From NCBI RefSeq assembly GCF_014202505.1, contig NZ_JACHGW010000004.1, positions 186,001-250,000 on the forward strand: a stretch of 64,000 nt of DNA, read 5' to 3'. Origin of the DNA: Armatimonas rosea (GTDB lineage: Bacteria; Armatimonadota; Armatimonadia; Armatimonadales; Armatimonadaceae). A program made the translations under genes and the position numbers. The notes beneath the pieces are model-generated. The model did not search any database, was not told the origin of the DNA, and saw only the letters and a list, made by a program, of their open reading frames with translations. Positions 32,699 through 41,134 of the stretch are shown here, in pieces; positions within the stretch are counted from its first letter, which is position 1; each line of letters opens with the position of its first letter.

Positions 32699-34291
32699 CT
32701 AGCCTCCGCTTGCCTTTTTGGTCGGCTTCGCGGTGCTCTTGGGGGTAGGCTTGCTAGCGGGCTTGGTATCGCCCGTCTCCGCCTGCTTGCCAAACCGGGC
32801 CAGGTTGTTCTTGGCATCGGTCAGGGCCGGATCGAGCTGGACAGCCTTCTTGTACTCCGCCATTGCCTGGTTAAGTAGCCCACGGCGCTCGTAGACCACG
32901 CCAAGGTTGTTGTGCGCCTGAGCGGAACTCGGATCGGCCTTGATGGCAGCCTGAAACGACTTCATGGCATCGTCGAGCTTGTTCGCCCGCATGTACGAGA
33001 GCCCCATCGCGAGCTGTGGACCTGCCTCATCGGGCTTGAGCTTCGCCATCTCGACAAAGATCTTCCCGGCATCGTCCTCACGCCCTTGGGTCAAGAGTGC
33101 GCTCGCCAGGTAGCTTCGGGAGTCGTAGTCCGACGTGTTGAGTGCCGCTGCCTTCTCCCACGCGCTGATGGCCCCATTGAGGTCTTGTTGCTTCTGGCAG
33201 GCGGTCCCCAGGTTGAGCCAAGCGACATAGCTCTTGTCATCGAGCTCGGTTGCGGCCTTGAAGCGCTTTGCGGCCTCGGCGTAGGTGCCCTTCTGGAAGT
33301 GCAGGTAGCCCGCATTGAGCAGAGCGTCCAAGTAGCGCGGGTTGACACCCAGCGCCTTCTCGTAGGCGGCGAGTGCGCCATCGGTGTTTCCGGTGAGAGC
33401 GAGCAGGACTCCCTGGTTGTAGCGAGCGGTCACATCGCCCGCCGGGGCACCCTCGGCACCACTGGCGGCCAGATCAGCCGCGAGGCCGTAGACCGTCGCG
33501 CCCTCAGCAGAGCGCCGTGTCTGGCTGTAGGCGTAGGCAAGGTTGACCAGGACACCGTAGTTGTTGGGATCGAGCTTTCGCGCCGTCTCGAGCACCCCGA
33601 CCGCACCGGTGAAGTTGCGGCGCTGGATCTCGATCGAGCCCAGGGCGGCGTGGGCGGCCTTGTCCCCGGTGTTGTTGGAGATTCCGGTGCGCATCGCCTG
33701 TGCGGCCTCGTCGAGCTTGCCGAGGCTCTGGAGGGCGATCCCCAGGTTGATGAAGGTCTGCCCATCGTTCGGACGCAGCTCTCCGGCCTTGCGGTAGGCG
33801 GTGGCAGCCCGAGCGTAGTCTTTCTTACGGGCGGCGGCGTAGCCCAGGTTGAACTGTGCCTCGGCGGAGTTGGGCCGGCTCTCGGCGACCGTGGTAAAGA
33901 GCTCGATAGCCCGGTCCGTGTCGGCGGGGGTACGGTCGGTCTTGAGCAGACAGGCGTTCCCCAGGTTGGTCATGGTCTCGTAGGACTTGGGCTTCTTAGC
34001 GAGAGCCTTCTCAAGGTACGGGATCGCCCGGGAGTAGTCGTTGCTCTTGACAAGCACAAACCCCATCCAGTCGTTGGCATCAGCATCGTCGGGTAGGGCG
34101 GCGATTGCCTTCTCCATCTCGGTGCGAGCGGTGGCGATATCGCCCTCTTTGTAGGCCTTACGTGCCCGGTCGAAGGCTCCGTTGTCGGCGGCAGCCGACA
34201 CCACGGGCTGCTGTGGGCTCTGTGCCCATGTTGGGGTGCCGAGCAGGCTAAAAGCGGTCAGAGCCGCTGAAGAAACTAGAATCCGCTTCAT
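32699..34291 (-). CDS. Exported TPR-repeat protein, 530 aa
   Basis: The signal peptide spans about 1-23 (ending TWAQ). A long TPR solenoid follows with at least ten repeats, for example NSAEAQFNLGYAAARKKDYA and SSAQAHNNLGVVYERRGLLN, then a Thr/Lys/Pro-rich basic tail. It probably acts as a periplasmic scaffold. Its ATG overlaps the stop of the sigma C-terminal frame (ATGA), and NAD kinase follows after 1 nt, so translation is coupled along the operon. Confidence 0.85.
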   Translation of the reverse strand: MKRILVSSAALTAFSLLGTPTWAQSPQQPVVSAAADNGAFDRARKAYKEGDIATARTEMEKAIAALPDDADANDWMGFVLVKSNDYSRAIPYLEKALAKKPKSYETMTNLGNACLLKTDRTPADTDRAIELFTTVAESRPNSAEAQFNLGYAAARKKDYARAATAYRKAGELRPNDGQTFINLGIALQSLGKLDEAAQAMRTGISNNTGDKAAHAALGSIEIQRRNFTGAVGVLETARKLDPNNYGVLVNLAYAYSQTRRSAEGATVYGLAADLAASGAEGAPAGDVTARYNQGVLLALTGNTDGALAAYEKALGVNPRYLDALLNAGYLHFQKGTYAEAAKRFKAATELDDKSYVAWLNLGTACQKQQDLNGAISAWEKAAALNTSDYDSRSYLASALLTQGREDDAGKIFVEMAKLKPDEAGPQLAMGLSYMRANKLDDAMKSFQAAIKADPSSAQAHNNLGVVYERRGLLNQAMAEYKKAVQLDPALTDAKNNLARFGKQAETGDTKPASKPTPKSTAKPTKKASGG

Positions 34292-34665
34292 GCGCGAAAT
34301 AACTCCTGGTCACGATTGAGATACCCGCGCATCCTGAGTACTGCCTGAGTGTGCAGCTGATAGACACGCGACTCCGATACCGAGAGCACCTTGCCGATCT
34401 CTTTGAAGGTCAAGCCTTCATAATAGTACAATGCTATCACAAGCTTCTCCCGCTCGGGCAGGCGATCGATCGCTCCCCCCAGCTGACGGATCCGCTCCCG
34501 TAGCTCTACGTCTGCAACAGGTGTTGCTCCATCGTCGGGCACGACATCCGCGAGATGCAAGCGCTCCGACCCCTCACTCCCCATGATGATGTCGTCGAGC
34601 GAGAGCACGGATCCTCGCCCGGTATCGGCCATCATCTTGGAGAGATCCTCGTTACTAACCCCCAT
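34288..34665 (-). CDS. Sigma-28/WhiG-type sigma factor, C-terminal part after an in-frame stop
   Basis: The 125-residue frame beginning MGVSNEDLSKMM holds the end of sigma region 3 (SVLSLDDIIMGSE) and a complete region 4 (LPEREKLVIALYYYEG, then GLTFKEIGKVLSVSESRVYQ), which recognises -35 elements. It continues in the same frame as the N-terminal part, separated only by TAA and four sense codons. If translated alone it would need reinitiation at the ATG at 34665, where no Shine-Dalgarno is evident. It ends overlapping the TPR gene start. Confidence 0.7.
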   Translation of the reverse strand: MGVSNEDLSKMMADTGRGSVLSLDDIIMGSEGSERLHLADVVPDDGATPVADVELRERIRQLGGAIDRLPEREKLVIALYYYEGLTFKEIGKVLSVSESRVYQLHTQAVLRMRGYLNRDQELFRA

Positions 34666-34677
34666 GTGGGAGGCGAC

Positions 34678-35061
34678 TTAGTCCTCTTTGGGCGGGCGTC
34701 CCAGCGAGAGCTCTAGCTCAAAAAAGGCCCGCTCCAGGGTCTTTGCCCGCTCTCGGATCGAGCGCGGAACCCAGTCTTCTTCTCGCAGAGACTCTAAGAT
34801 TGCGCCTCGGATGAGGGCGATGGCGTAGGTCTCAAACTTTACCTGGCGGCCGGGATCGAACTGGTCAACCGCCTTGATGAGCCCCATCGAGCCCGCGGTG
34901 TAGAGGTCCTCCCGCTCCAGGTTGGGCGGCAAGTTACTGACCACACGCCCTGCGGTGATCTTGACCAAATAAGCGTAGTTGTTGATGATAGCGTCACGTG
35001 CGCGGGAATCTCCACTCCCTTTGAAGCGCCGCCATACATCCTCCATTTGTCTCGCCGCCAT
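34678..35061 (-). CDS. Sigma-28/WhiG-type sigma factor, N-terminal part ending at a premature TAA
   Basis: A 127-residue frame with sigma region 2 (YLVKITAGRVVSNLPP, EREDLYTAGSMGLIKAVDQF, KFETYAIALIRGAILESLR) and the beginning of region 3 (LELSLGRPPKED). The stop at 34678-34680 replaces what should be Glu: families read RPPxDEEVA at this place, and GAA to TAA is one base change. Together with the downstream part the open length would be 257 codons, normal for FliA/WhiG. No flagellar genes are in the window. A consensus promoter lies upstream at 35113-35141. Confidence 0.75.
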   Translation of the reverse strand: MAARQMEDVWRRFKGSGDSRARDAIINNYAYLVKITAGRVVSNLPPNLEREDLYTAGSMGLIKAVDQFDPGRQVKFETYAIALIRGAILESLREEDWVPRSIRERAKTLERAFFELELSLGRPPKED

Positions 35062-35112
35062 CTAGTCTTGCCAGTCCCCTAATTTTCTAGTGTCCTTGCC
35101 CACCAAGTGCCT

Positions 35113-35141
35113 ATTATAACCTCAGAGTCTCTTTACCACAA
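35113..35141 (-). promoter_or_regulatory. Sigma-70-type promoter of the sigma/TPR/nadK operon
   Basis: On the minus strand TTGTGG (35136-35141) and a perfect TATAAT (35113-35118) are separated by 17 bp. It drives toward the start at 35061 with a leader of about 45 nt, and it is divergent from the Hen1 gene. Confidence 0.75.
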
Positions 35142-35165
35142 GCGAGTGGTAAACTTCCTATACAA

Positions 35166-36524
35166 ATGTTACTCACGCTTACTGTTGTTGCCCAAGAACC
35201 TGTGCTTTCCGATGCCCGAGACCTAGGTTTTTTACTACATAAAAACCCAGCAACACGCTTCCAAAAAGAGCTCAACTTCGGCACTGCGCACGTGTTCTAC
35301 CCCGAGGCAACACCGGAGCGAACCACCGCGGCCCTCCTGGTCGAGCTCGACCCCATTCGCCTTGTACGGGGCCGTGCAGACTCGCTGTTTCAGTATGTCT
35401 GTGACCGCCCGTATGTCGCATCGTCGTTTCTGAGTGTCGCGCTCTCTGAGTGCTTCTCCACCGCGCTCTCCGGTCGCAGTAAAGAGCGCCCCGAGCTGGC
35501 TGCCACTCCCCTCGTGCTCACCGCGAGCCTCCCCGCGCTCGCCTGTGACGCCGGCGAGCCGCTTGTCCGCCGCCTCCTAGAGCCACTGGGCTACACGGTC
35601 GAGATTGCCTGCCACCCGCTGGACCCACGATTCCCTGAGTGGGGCACTAGCAACTTGTATACCGTCGTGCTTACTGGCACCCAGACACTCCATGATTTAC
35701 TGTCCCATCTCTATGTCCTGATCCCCGCGCTCGACAACGCCAAGCACTACTTTGTGGGCGACGAAGAGGTGGAGAAGCTCCTGCGGCACGGCGAGGGCTG
35801 GCTGGCCACCCACCCCGAGCGCGAGCTCATCACGCGGCGCTACCTCCGCTACAAACGGAGCCTCACGAGCGCCGCTCTCGAAAAGCTCACCGAGGGCGAG
35901 GCCGTGGCCGGTGACGAGCCCGTCGAGGAGGTTTTGGAGGCCCCGGTTCGGCTCAACGACCAGCGTGTGGAGGCCGCGCTCGCGGCGATTCGCACCCTGG
36001 AGCCGGCGGCACAATCGGTGATCGACCTGGGCTGTGGCGAGGGCCGCACGCTCAAGGCGGTCAAGGCGGCATTTCCGACAGTCGCGCTCACGGGGATGGA
36101 TGTCTCCAGCGGGGTCCTCGCGGTGGCGGAGCGGCGCTTGCACGGCGCGGTTCCCCTGCTCCAGGGCTCGCTGGTCTACTCCGACTCCCGGCTCCAGGGC
36201 TTTGATGTGGCCCTTCTCATGGAGGTGATCGAGCACCTGGACCCGGAGCGCCTTAGTGCCTTGGAGAGCACGGTCTTCGGCGATGCGGCCCCACGTCGGG
36301 TCTTTGTCACGACACCCAACGCCGAGTACAACGCGGTCTGGGAGAGCCTCCCGGCAGGGAAGTTCCGCCACGGAGACCACCGGTTTGAGTGGACCCGCAC
36401 GGAGTTTGTTACCTGGGCCGAGCGGGTCGCGCAGGACTTCGGCTACCGTGTCGCGTTTGGCGCAATCGGCGACCAGCACGAGAAACTGGGCTCGCCCACA
36501 CAGTCCGCTACCTTTGATCGCTAG
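35166..36524 (+). CDS. hen1: Bacterial 3'-terminal RNA ribose 2'-O-methyltransferase Hen1
   Basis: A 452-residue RNA-repair methyltransferase. Bacterial Hen1 marks the repaired 3' end of cleaved RNA with a 2'-O-methyl group. The N-terminal Hen1-L domain is unmistakable (LGFLLHKNP, ELNFGTAHVFYPEA, YVASSFLSVALSECF, SGRSKERPELA). The C-terminal methyltransferase has SAM motif VIDLGCGEGRTLKA and the metal motif MEVIEHL with later His residues in FRHGDHRFEW. Its usual partner Pnkp (kinase-phosphatase-ligase) is not adjacent or elsewhere in the window. A TATACA sits immediately before the ATG. Confidence 0.92.
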   Translation: MLLTLTVVAQEPVLSDARDLGFLLHKNPATRFQKELNFGTAHVFYPEATPERTTAALLVELDPIRLVRGRADSLFQYVCDRPYVASSFLSVALSECFSTALSGRSKERPELAATPLVLTASLPALACDAGEPLVRRLLEPLGYTVEIACHPLDPRFPEWGTSNLYTVVLTGTQTLHDLLSHLYVLIPALDNAKHYFVGDEEVEKLLRHGEGWLATHPERELITRRYLRYKRSLTSAALEKLTEGEAVAGDEPVEEVLEAPVRLNDQRVEAALAAIRTLEPAAQSVIDLGCGEGRTLKAVKAAFPTVALTGMDVSSGVLAVAERRLHGAVPLLQGSLVYSDSRLQGFDVALLMEVIEHLDPERLSALESTVFGDAAPRRVFVTTPNAEYNAVWESLPAGKFRHGDHRFEWTRTEFVTWAERVAQDFGYRVAFGAIGDQHEKLGSPTQSATFDR

Positions 36525-36551
36525 GACAGCCTGCCCTCGGTTCGCAGACGA

Positions 36552-36557
36552 TATAAT
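36552..36557 (+). promoter_or_regulatory. -10 hexamer (TATAAT), leaderless start
   Basis: Perfect TATAAT ends exactly 6 nt before the ATG at 36564 of the PQQ-repeat lipoprotein. No Shine-Dalgarno intervenes. It is the clearest of the leaderless promoters in the window. Confidence 0.65.
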
Positions 36558-36563
36558 CCTGCC

Positions 36564-38342
36564 ATGAAGCTCTCACGACGGACGGCGCTCCTCTTGACCT
36601 TGACTCTGACCGCAGGCTGTGGCTCTAGCGGGGGGGTGACGACACCCACCGGGGTGCGCTTTACCCTGGACTGGCCCGACACAACACGAGCCCTGCCGCT
36701 TGTCGCTAAGAGTGTCCGTGTGCAGATCAAGCAAGGGACCAAGCTCCTGGTCGAGCGCCTCTACCTCGCCGGCCCCGATAGCGAGGAGCAGCTCACCGAC
36801 CTGCCCTTTGCCACCGCGCTTACCCTGGTGGCCAGCGCCTACACCACGACCGATGGCACCGGCACGGTGGTGGCCAGCGCGAGTATTCCCTTTAGCACCC
36901 TCAAGGGCAAGCTGGAGCCTGTCACGCTGACCCTGGCATCGGTGATTACGCGGATCGAGACCCAGCTTACCAAGGGCGAGACAGGGCTCACCCTCAGCGC
37001 CATCGCACGAGACAGTGCGGGAAGCGCGGTCTTAACCGATCCCACCCAGTGGCAGTGGCAGCTCAGCGACCCGACCCTGGGAACGCTCACCCCCACTGGC
37101 TCGACCGCGAGCTTTGTGGAGCGGGGCTTCGGGATCGCACAGCTCACCGCGACCGAGAAGGAGTCCGGGAAGACGGGCACCCTCACCCGCCCGGTCTGTG
37201 TCGGGGAGCCCTCGAAGACCGCGCCCACCCAAGGACGCTACACGCTCGGCGGCCCGCTCTCCAGCATCCTTGGGCTCGGGGACGGCCGTTTCGCCTTCGT
37301 GCACGGCACGGTTCTCGCCTGTATCGACAGCAACGGGACTCTCGTCTGGCAGCGCTCGCTCCCCAGCAGCGGTGCCCAGCTCACCGCGCTCCCGGGTGGC
37401 TTTCTTGCGGTTGTCACCTCCGCCGGCCTGCGCATCCATAGCAGTGAGACCGGCTCGTTCTACTGGGAGAGCACGGGCTCTGGAGCTCCGGGCAACGCCA
37501 CGGCGACGGCGATCTTCCAGCAGAAGACAGTCGCGGTCACCAACGAACCCTATCTGGAGGCGCGCGCCATGACATCGGGGGACCTGCTCTGGAGCAAGTC
37601 GCTGGCGACACAGACACTGGTCTGGGCCGACTCCACCCGCCTAATCAATCTCGATAGAGCCGCCGGCCTCTACGCGGTCTTCCAGAGTACGCTCGGTAGC
37701 CTCACCTGGTCCACGAGTGTCCCCGCACAGAGCCAGTTTGTGGGGCTCCGCACCAGTGGCACGCCGCCCCTGATGCTCTCCTACTCCCCCGGCGAGCTGC
37801 GGGCGATCCTGCTGGCCAACGGGGCAAAGCTCTGGAGTGTCGCGGCCTCCGGCGAGCAAGTCGTTCTCACCCCGGACCAAGGCAAGGTTTTGGCCTTTGG
37901 CGAGACCTACTGCGCCAGCTACGACGCCGCGACGGGGACACCGCTCTGGAGCAAGACGGGCCTGCGCCAGGTCTGTGGCACGCTCCCCAGCGGCGACCTG
38001 CTGGTCCTGCCCACCGTCGACGATCCCACGTGCCAGCCGATTCAGGCCCTGCGCGCCTCCGACGGCACCGTACTCTGGAGCAACTATCTCCCCTACACTC
38101 CTCTTCCCAATGAGCGCTTTCTCGCGGTGCGCGTGGGAAGCCAGGTTGCGGTCACGCTCTCCAAGGCCGCGACCTACACCACAGCACCGCTCTATCTCTT
38201 GGACACGACTACAGGGCAGTATCTCTGGGGCACGACGGTCTTTGGCGGAGGCTCCCCCGGACTGGCCGCCCCGGTTGGTTCTGCGGGTGCGCTCGCTCTC
38301 CAGAGCGCCACCGGGAGCAGTGAGCTCCTGGTGCTCCACTAG
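36564..38342 (+). CDS. Lipoprotein with PQQ-like beta-propeller
   Basis: A 592-residue envelope lipoprotein. The signal ends in a lipobox TLTAGC with Cys at about residue 20. Residues 25-210 are immunoglobulin-like beta domains (for example a Big-type segment ending TGTLTRPVCVGEP). From about 220 to the end runs a PQQ-like propeller with repeats such as DSNGTLVWQRSLPSSG, AMTSGDLLWSKSLATQ and DAATGTPLWSKTG. It is probably a structural or binding protein. Its stop lies 3 nt from the convergent mutY stop. Confidence 0.78.
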   Translation: MKLSRRTALLLTLTLTAGCGSSGGVTTPTGVRFTLDWPDTTRALPLVAKSVRVQIKQGTKLLVERLYLAGPDSEEQLTDLPFATALTLVASAYTTTDGTGTVVASASIPFSTLKGKLEPVTLTLASVITRIETQLTKGETGLTLSAIARDSAGSAVLTDPTQWQWQLSDPTLGTLTPTGSTASFVERGFGIAQLTATEKESGKTGTLTRPVCVGEPSKTAPTQGRYTLGGPLSSILGLGDGRFAFVHGTVLACIDSNGTLVWQRSLPSSGAQLTALPGGFLAVVTSAGLRIHSSETGSFYWESTGSGAPGNATATAIFQQKTVAVTNEPYLEARAMTSGDLLWSKSLATQTLVWADSTRLINLDRAAGLYAVFQSTLGSLTWSTSVPAQSQFVGLRTSGTPPLMLSYSPGELRAILLANGAKLWSVAASGEQVVLTPDQGKVLAFGETYCASYDAATGTPLWSKTGLRQVCGTLPSGDLLVLPTVDDPTCQPIQALRASDGTVLWSNYLPYTPLPNERFLAVRVGSQVAVTLSKAATYTTAPLYLLDTTTGQYLWGTTVFGGGSPGLAAPVGSAGALALQSATGSSELLVLH

Positions 38343-38345
38343 GAC

Positions 38346-39416
38346 TTAAAACAGCGACGGCTGCGAGCGGCTCTCTTGCAGGGTGGCAAGGAGCTTTGCC
38401 TGGGGCGACGAAACCGGAAAGCGCGCCAGATCGGTCCAGCTCGCCCAGACGAGGTTTGCGGGCAGGGCCTTCGGAACGACCGCGCTCTCGACTTCCAGCA
38501 CCGTCAGCGTGATCTTGCGCGTGGTCACGCCATGCTTCAGGCTCGCCAAGGGCCGCCCGACCCGCCCGGTGCCCCCGACAATGCTCGCTAGGGCACGCGC
38601 CGCCGCCTCTTCCAGAGACTCCGTCTCCAACGCAGTCACCCGCGGAAGCTCGTAGAGCCCCCCCCAGAGGCCGTCGTCGGGGCGCTTGACCAGGAGAAAG
38701 TGCCCGTCCCACTCGATCCAGAGACAGACATCGCGCTGGGACGTGAACGCTTTCTTTGCCGCAAACTCGGGGAAGCGGTCCGTCTGTTGGTCTTGAAACG
38801 CGCCACAGACACTCTGCACAGGGCAGTGGGTGCAGCGCGGAGGCGTGAGGCAGTGGAGTGCGCCGAGCTCCATCATCGCCTGGTTGAACGCGCCGGCGTG
38901 CCCAGAAGGGATCAGCGCCGCAGCCCTCTCCCAGAGCACGTCCTGTGTCTTGGGGAGCTTGGGATCGCCCGGAATCTGATAGACACGGCAGAGCACCCGG
39001 ATCACATTGGCATCGACAATCGGGGTATCCAGGCCCAGGGCGATCGAGCAGATCGCGCCGGCAGTGTAGCGCCCCACTCCCGGCAGCGCCAAGACGCTCT
39101 CATAGGTGGTCGGAAAGATCCCGGCGTGCTGCTCGCAGATGAGCTTGGCGGCTTTATGGAGGTTGCGGGCTCGGGCGTAGTACCCAAGGCCTTGCCAGTG
39201 CTTGAGAACATCCTCGAGGGGGGCATCGGCAAGGTCTTGGACCGTGGGAAAGCGCGCCAGCCAGCGCTCGTAGTAGGGAATCGCGGTGGCGACCTGGGTC
39301 TGCTGGAGCATCATCTCCGAGACCCAGATCGCGTAGGGGTTGCGGGTACGCCGCCACGGGAGCGGGCGCTGCGCGGTGGCGTACCAGTCTAAGAGGAGCG
39401 AGACAAACCCGCTCAG
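38346..39416 (-). CDS. mutY: A/G-specific adenine DNA glycosylase MutY, probable CTG start
   Basis: A 356-residue base-excision enzyme that removes A opposite 8-oxoG. Motifs: WYATAQRPLPWRRTRNPYAI at the N-terminus, SEMMLQQTQVATAIPYYERW, PGVGRYTAGAICSIALG with the catalytic Asp in VDANVIRVL, the iron-sulphur loop C-x5-C-x2-C-x5-C (the first spacing is usually 6), and a C-terminal NUDIX-like 8-oxoG domain. The first ATG (39314) would remove essential residues. The frame upstream has no ATG, GTG or TTG before a stop, but a CTG at 39414-39416 overlaps the previous stop as CTGA. I take that as the start. Confidence 0.85.
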   Translation of the reverse strand: MSGFVSLLLDWYATAQRPLPWRRTRNPYAIWVSEMMLQQTQVATAIPYYERWLARFPTVQDLADAPLEDVLKHWQGLGYYARARNLHKAAKLICEQHAGIFPTTYESVLALPGVGRYTAGAICSIALGLDTPIVDANVIRVLCRVYQIPGDPKLPKTQDVLWERAAALIPSGHAGAFNQAMMELGALHCLTPPRCTHCPVQSVCGAFQDQQTDRFPEFAAKKAFTSQRDVCLWIEWDGHFLLVKRPDDGLWGGLYELPRVTALETESLEEAAARALASIVGGTGRVGRPLASLKHGVTTRKITLTVLEVESAVVPKALPANLVWASWTDLARFPVSSPQAKLLATLQESRSQPSLF

Positions 39417-39673
39417 AGTGCGCTGTCTCCGACGAACTCGGGATTATCGAAGGGGAGATCATTGTTGATCCCCTCCAGCTCCACAAACTGCACATGGGCA
39501 CTGACCACCAGCACCCGCCCCTTGTTCTCGGAGACAAAGGTGAAGAACTGACGCTTCAGGCGGCCCTCGACTTGGTGGAGAGCGTCCTGGTACGAAGCGG
39601 CTGTCAGGGTCTCACAGAGGTTGTGGCCTCGCTCGCCCTGCTTCATCCAGTAGTAGGCAAGATAGTTTTGCAT
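39413..39673 (-). CDS. Hypothetical protein, 86 aa
   Basis: A small soluble protein of unknown function. It mixes a helical N-terminus (LAYYWMKQGERGHNL) and a beta strand region (GRVLVVSAHVQFVELEG). An AAGGAAAA Shine-Dalgarno precedes the ATG. It starts 18 nt after the MFS stop and overlaps mutY at CTGA, so it is the middle gene of an MFS-hypothetical-mutY run. Confidence 0.65.
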   Translation of the reverse strand: MQNYLAYYWMKQGERGHNLCETLTAASYQDALHQVEGRLKRQFFTFVSENKGRVLVVSAHVQFVELEGINNDLPFDNPEFVGDSAL

Positions 39674-39691
39674 GTTTTCCTTTGATTCTTC

Positions 39692-40996
39692 TTAGTGAGA
39701 GAATGTCGCCGGCAGCTCGTCCTCCGATACCTTCGGCTCCTTGAATGTCACCGCAAAGGCAATCGCAGAGAAAAGGGTGAGAGCAGCCGGGACGATAAAG
39801 ACCATCGGCCAGTTTACGGTCGAGACCTCCCCGGACTTGGTCGTGAACGCATCCTGTAATTTACCCGAGAGAATCGAGCCTAGCCAGTTGCCGACGCCCA
39901 GCGTAACCAGGGTAAAGAGGCTCTGTGCGCTCCCGCGGATGTCCTTGGGGGCGACACGGTCGATATAGAAGTAGCTTGTCACAAAGACAAAGGCAAACCC
40001 AACCCCGTGTAGCGAGAGCGAGAACACGACCGGCAAGAAGAGCTTGGTCGCAAAGATAAAGTAGCGTACCGACCACGCGAGAGTCCCGATCACCAGGGTC
40101 CAGCGCATCCCAAACTTCTTCAAACAGATCGGCAACAGAAACGCCAAGGAGATTACCTCGGCCATCTGGCTGGTGGACTTGTAGGGAGCGATCTGGGCCT
40201 CAGGAACCCCAAGGCTCCCCAGGAACTGGCCCGAGAGGGTGTAGAAGAACTGGAACTCCGCCGACGCGATCAGGGAGATGATCATAAAGGCCGTAAAGCC
40301 AGGAACCTTCCCAAAGAGCGTAAAGGCGCGCTTGAAGGCAAAGGGATCGACTCCCTTGAGGGCCGGGGGAACATTGGGCACCAAGAACGATGCCACTGCC
40401 CAGAGCACCGCGGCGATCGCACTGACTGCCATCTCCACCACGGGGATATTGGGGAAGGCGGACTTGGCCCAGCCCTCGATAAAGGCGACGACGATCCAAC
40501 CCACGGTTCCTGCCGTGCGGATCATAGAGAAAGCTCGCTCACGCTCCGCCTCGGTGGTGTCGGTCTCTTTGGCGAGGTGGTGGAGTACGATGGCGTTACC
40601 AATCCCAATCGACGGCGCAAATGCCACCGACCAGAGCACGAGCCAGAGCGCGAACCCTCCGGTGGGGATGATCGGGAAGATCTCCGGGAGCAGGTTCCCG
40701 GTGCTGGTCTGTTGCGACATCATCCAGGCAGCCAGCGCACAGAACAGCGCCGAGATCCCCATGTACTTCTGGCTCGCTATTGTTCGGTCGACCAGCTGGC
40801 CTCCGACAAAGGGCACAAAGATACAAGCGAGCCAGAGTACCCCAAAGATCGCCCCAATCAGCGAGCCACTGGCCTTAAACGGCCCCTCCGCACTCCCCAA
40901 GGTCGCGCCCAGCACGGGAGCCCACGCCCCCCAGGCGGCATACTGAAAAAACATCATCGCGCCCAGTAGCAGGCGCAGACGGAGTTTGTCCGACAT
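39692..40996 (-). CDS. MFS transporter, nucleoside:H+ symporter-like
   Basis: A 434-residue inner-membrane carrier with 12 predicted helices. The opening LLLGAMMFFQYAAWGAWAPV is typical of the nucleoside symporter (NupG/XapB-like) branch common in Planctomycetes and Armatimonadota, where it is often found with sugar or nucleoside catabolic genes. The loop after helix 2 and RERAFSMIRTAGTVGWI near the middle fit MFS. The real substrate is unknown. A GAGGA lies 8 nt before the ATG. Confidence 0.85.
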   Translation of the reverse strand: MSDKLRLRLLLGAMMFFQYAAWGAWAPVLGATLGSAEGPFKASGSLIGAIFGVLWLACIFVPFVGGQLVDRTIASQKYMGISALFCALAAWMMSQQTSTGNLLPEIFPIIPTGGFALWLVLWSVAFAPSIGIGNAIVLHHLAKETDTTEAERERAFSMIRTAGTVGWIVVAFIEGWAKSAFPNIPVVEMAVSAIAAVLWAVASFLVPNVPPALKGVDPFAFKRAFTLFGKVPGFTAFMIISLIASAEFQFFYTLSGQFLGSLGVPEAQIAPYKSTSQMAEVISLAFLLPICLKKFGMRWTLVIGTLAWSVRYFIFATKLFLPVVFSLSLHGVGFAFVFVTSYFYIDRVAPKDIRGSAQSLFTLVTLGVGNWLGSILSGKLQDAFTTKSGEVSTVNWPMVFIVPAALTLFSAIAFAVTFKEPKVSEDELPATFSH

Positions 40997-41134
40997 TGCG
41001 TTGTCCTCAATCCACGTAACAGATAGGACGCATTGTAACAGAAATTCCCTCGTAGGAGCATCTGAAAATCGAGAGGCAATCTACCTATATACAAGTAGCC
41101 TCGTGCGACACCGAGGATTTACTTAGGAGAGATC

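Noticed and set aside
35697..36479. 260-codon minus-strand frame
   Set aside because: Antisense to the Hen1 methyltransferase domain.
39314..39314. ATG at 39314 as the MutY start
   Set aside because: It would delete the conserved WYxxxxRPLPWR segment present in frame upstream.
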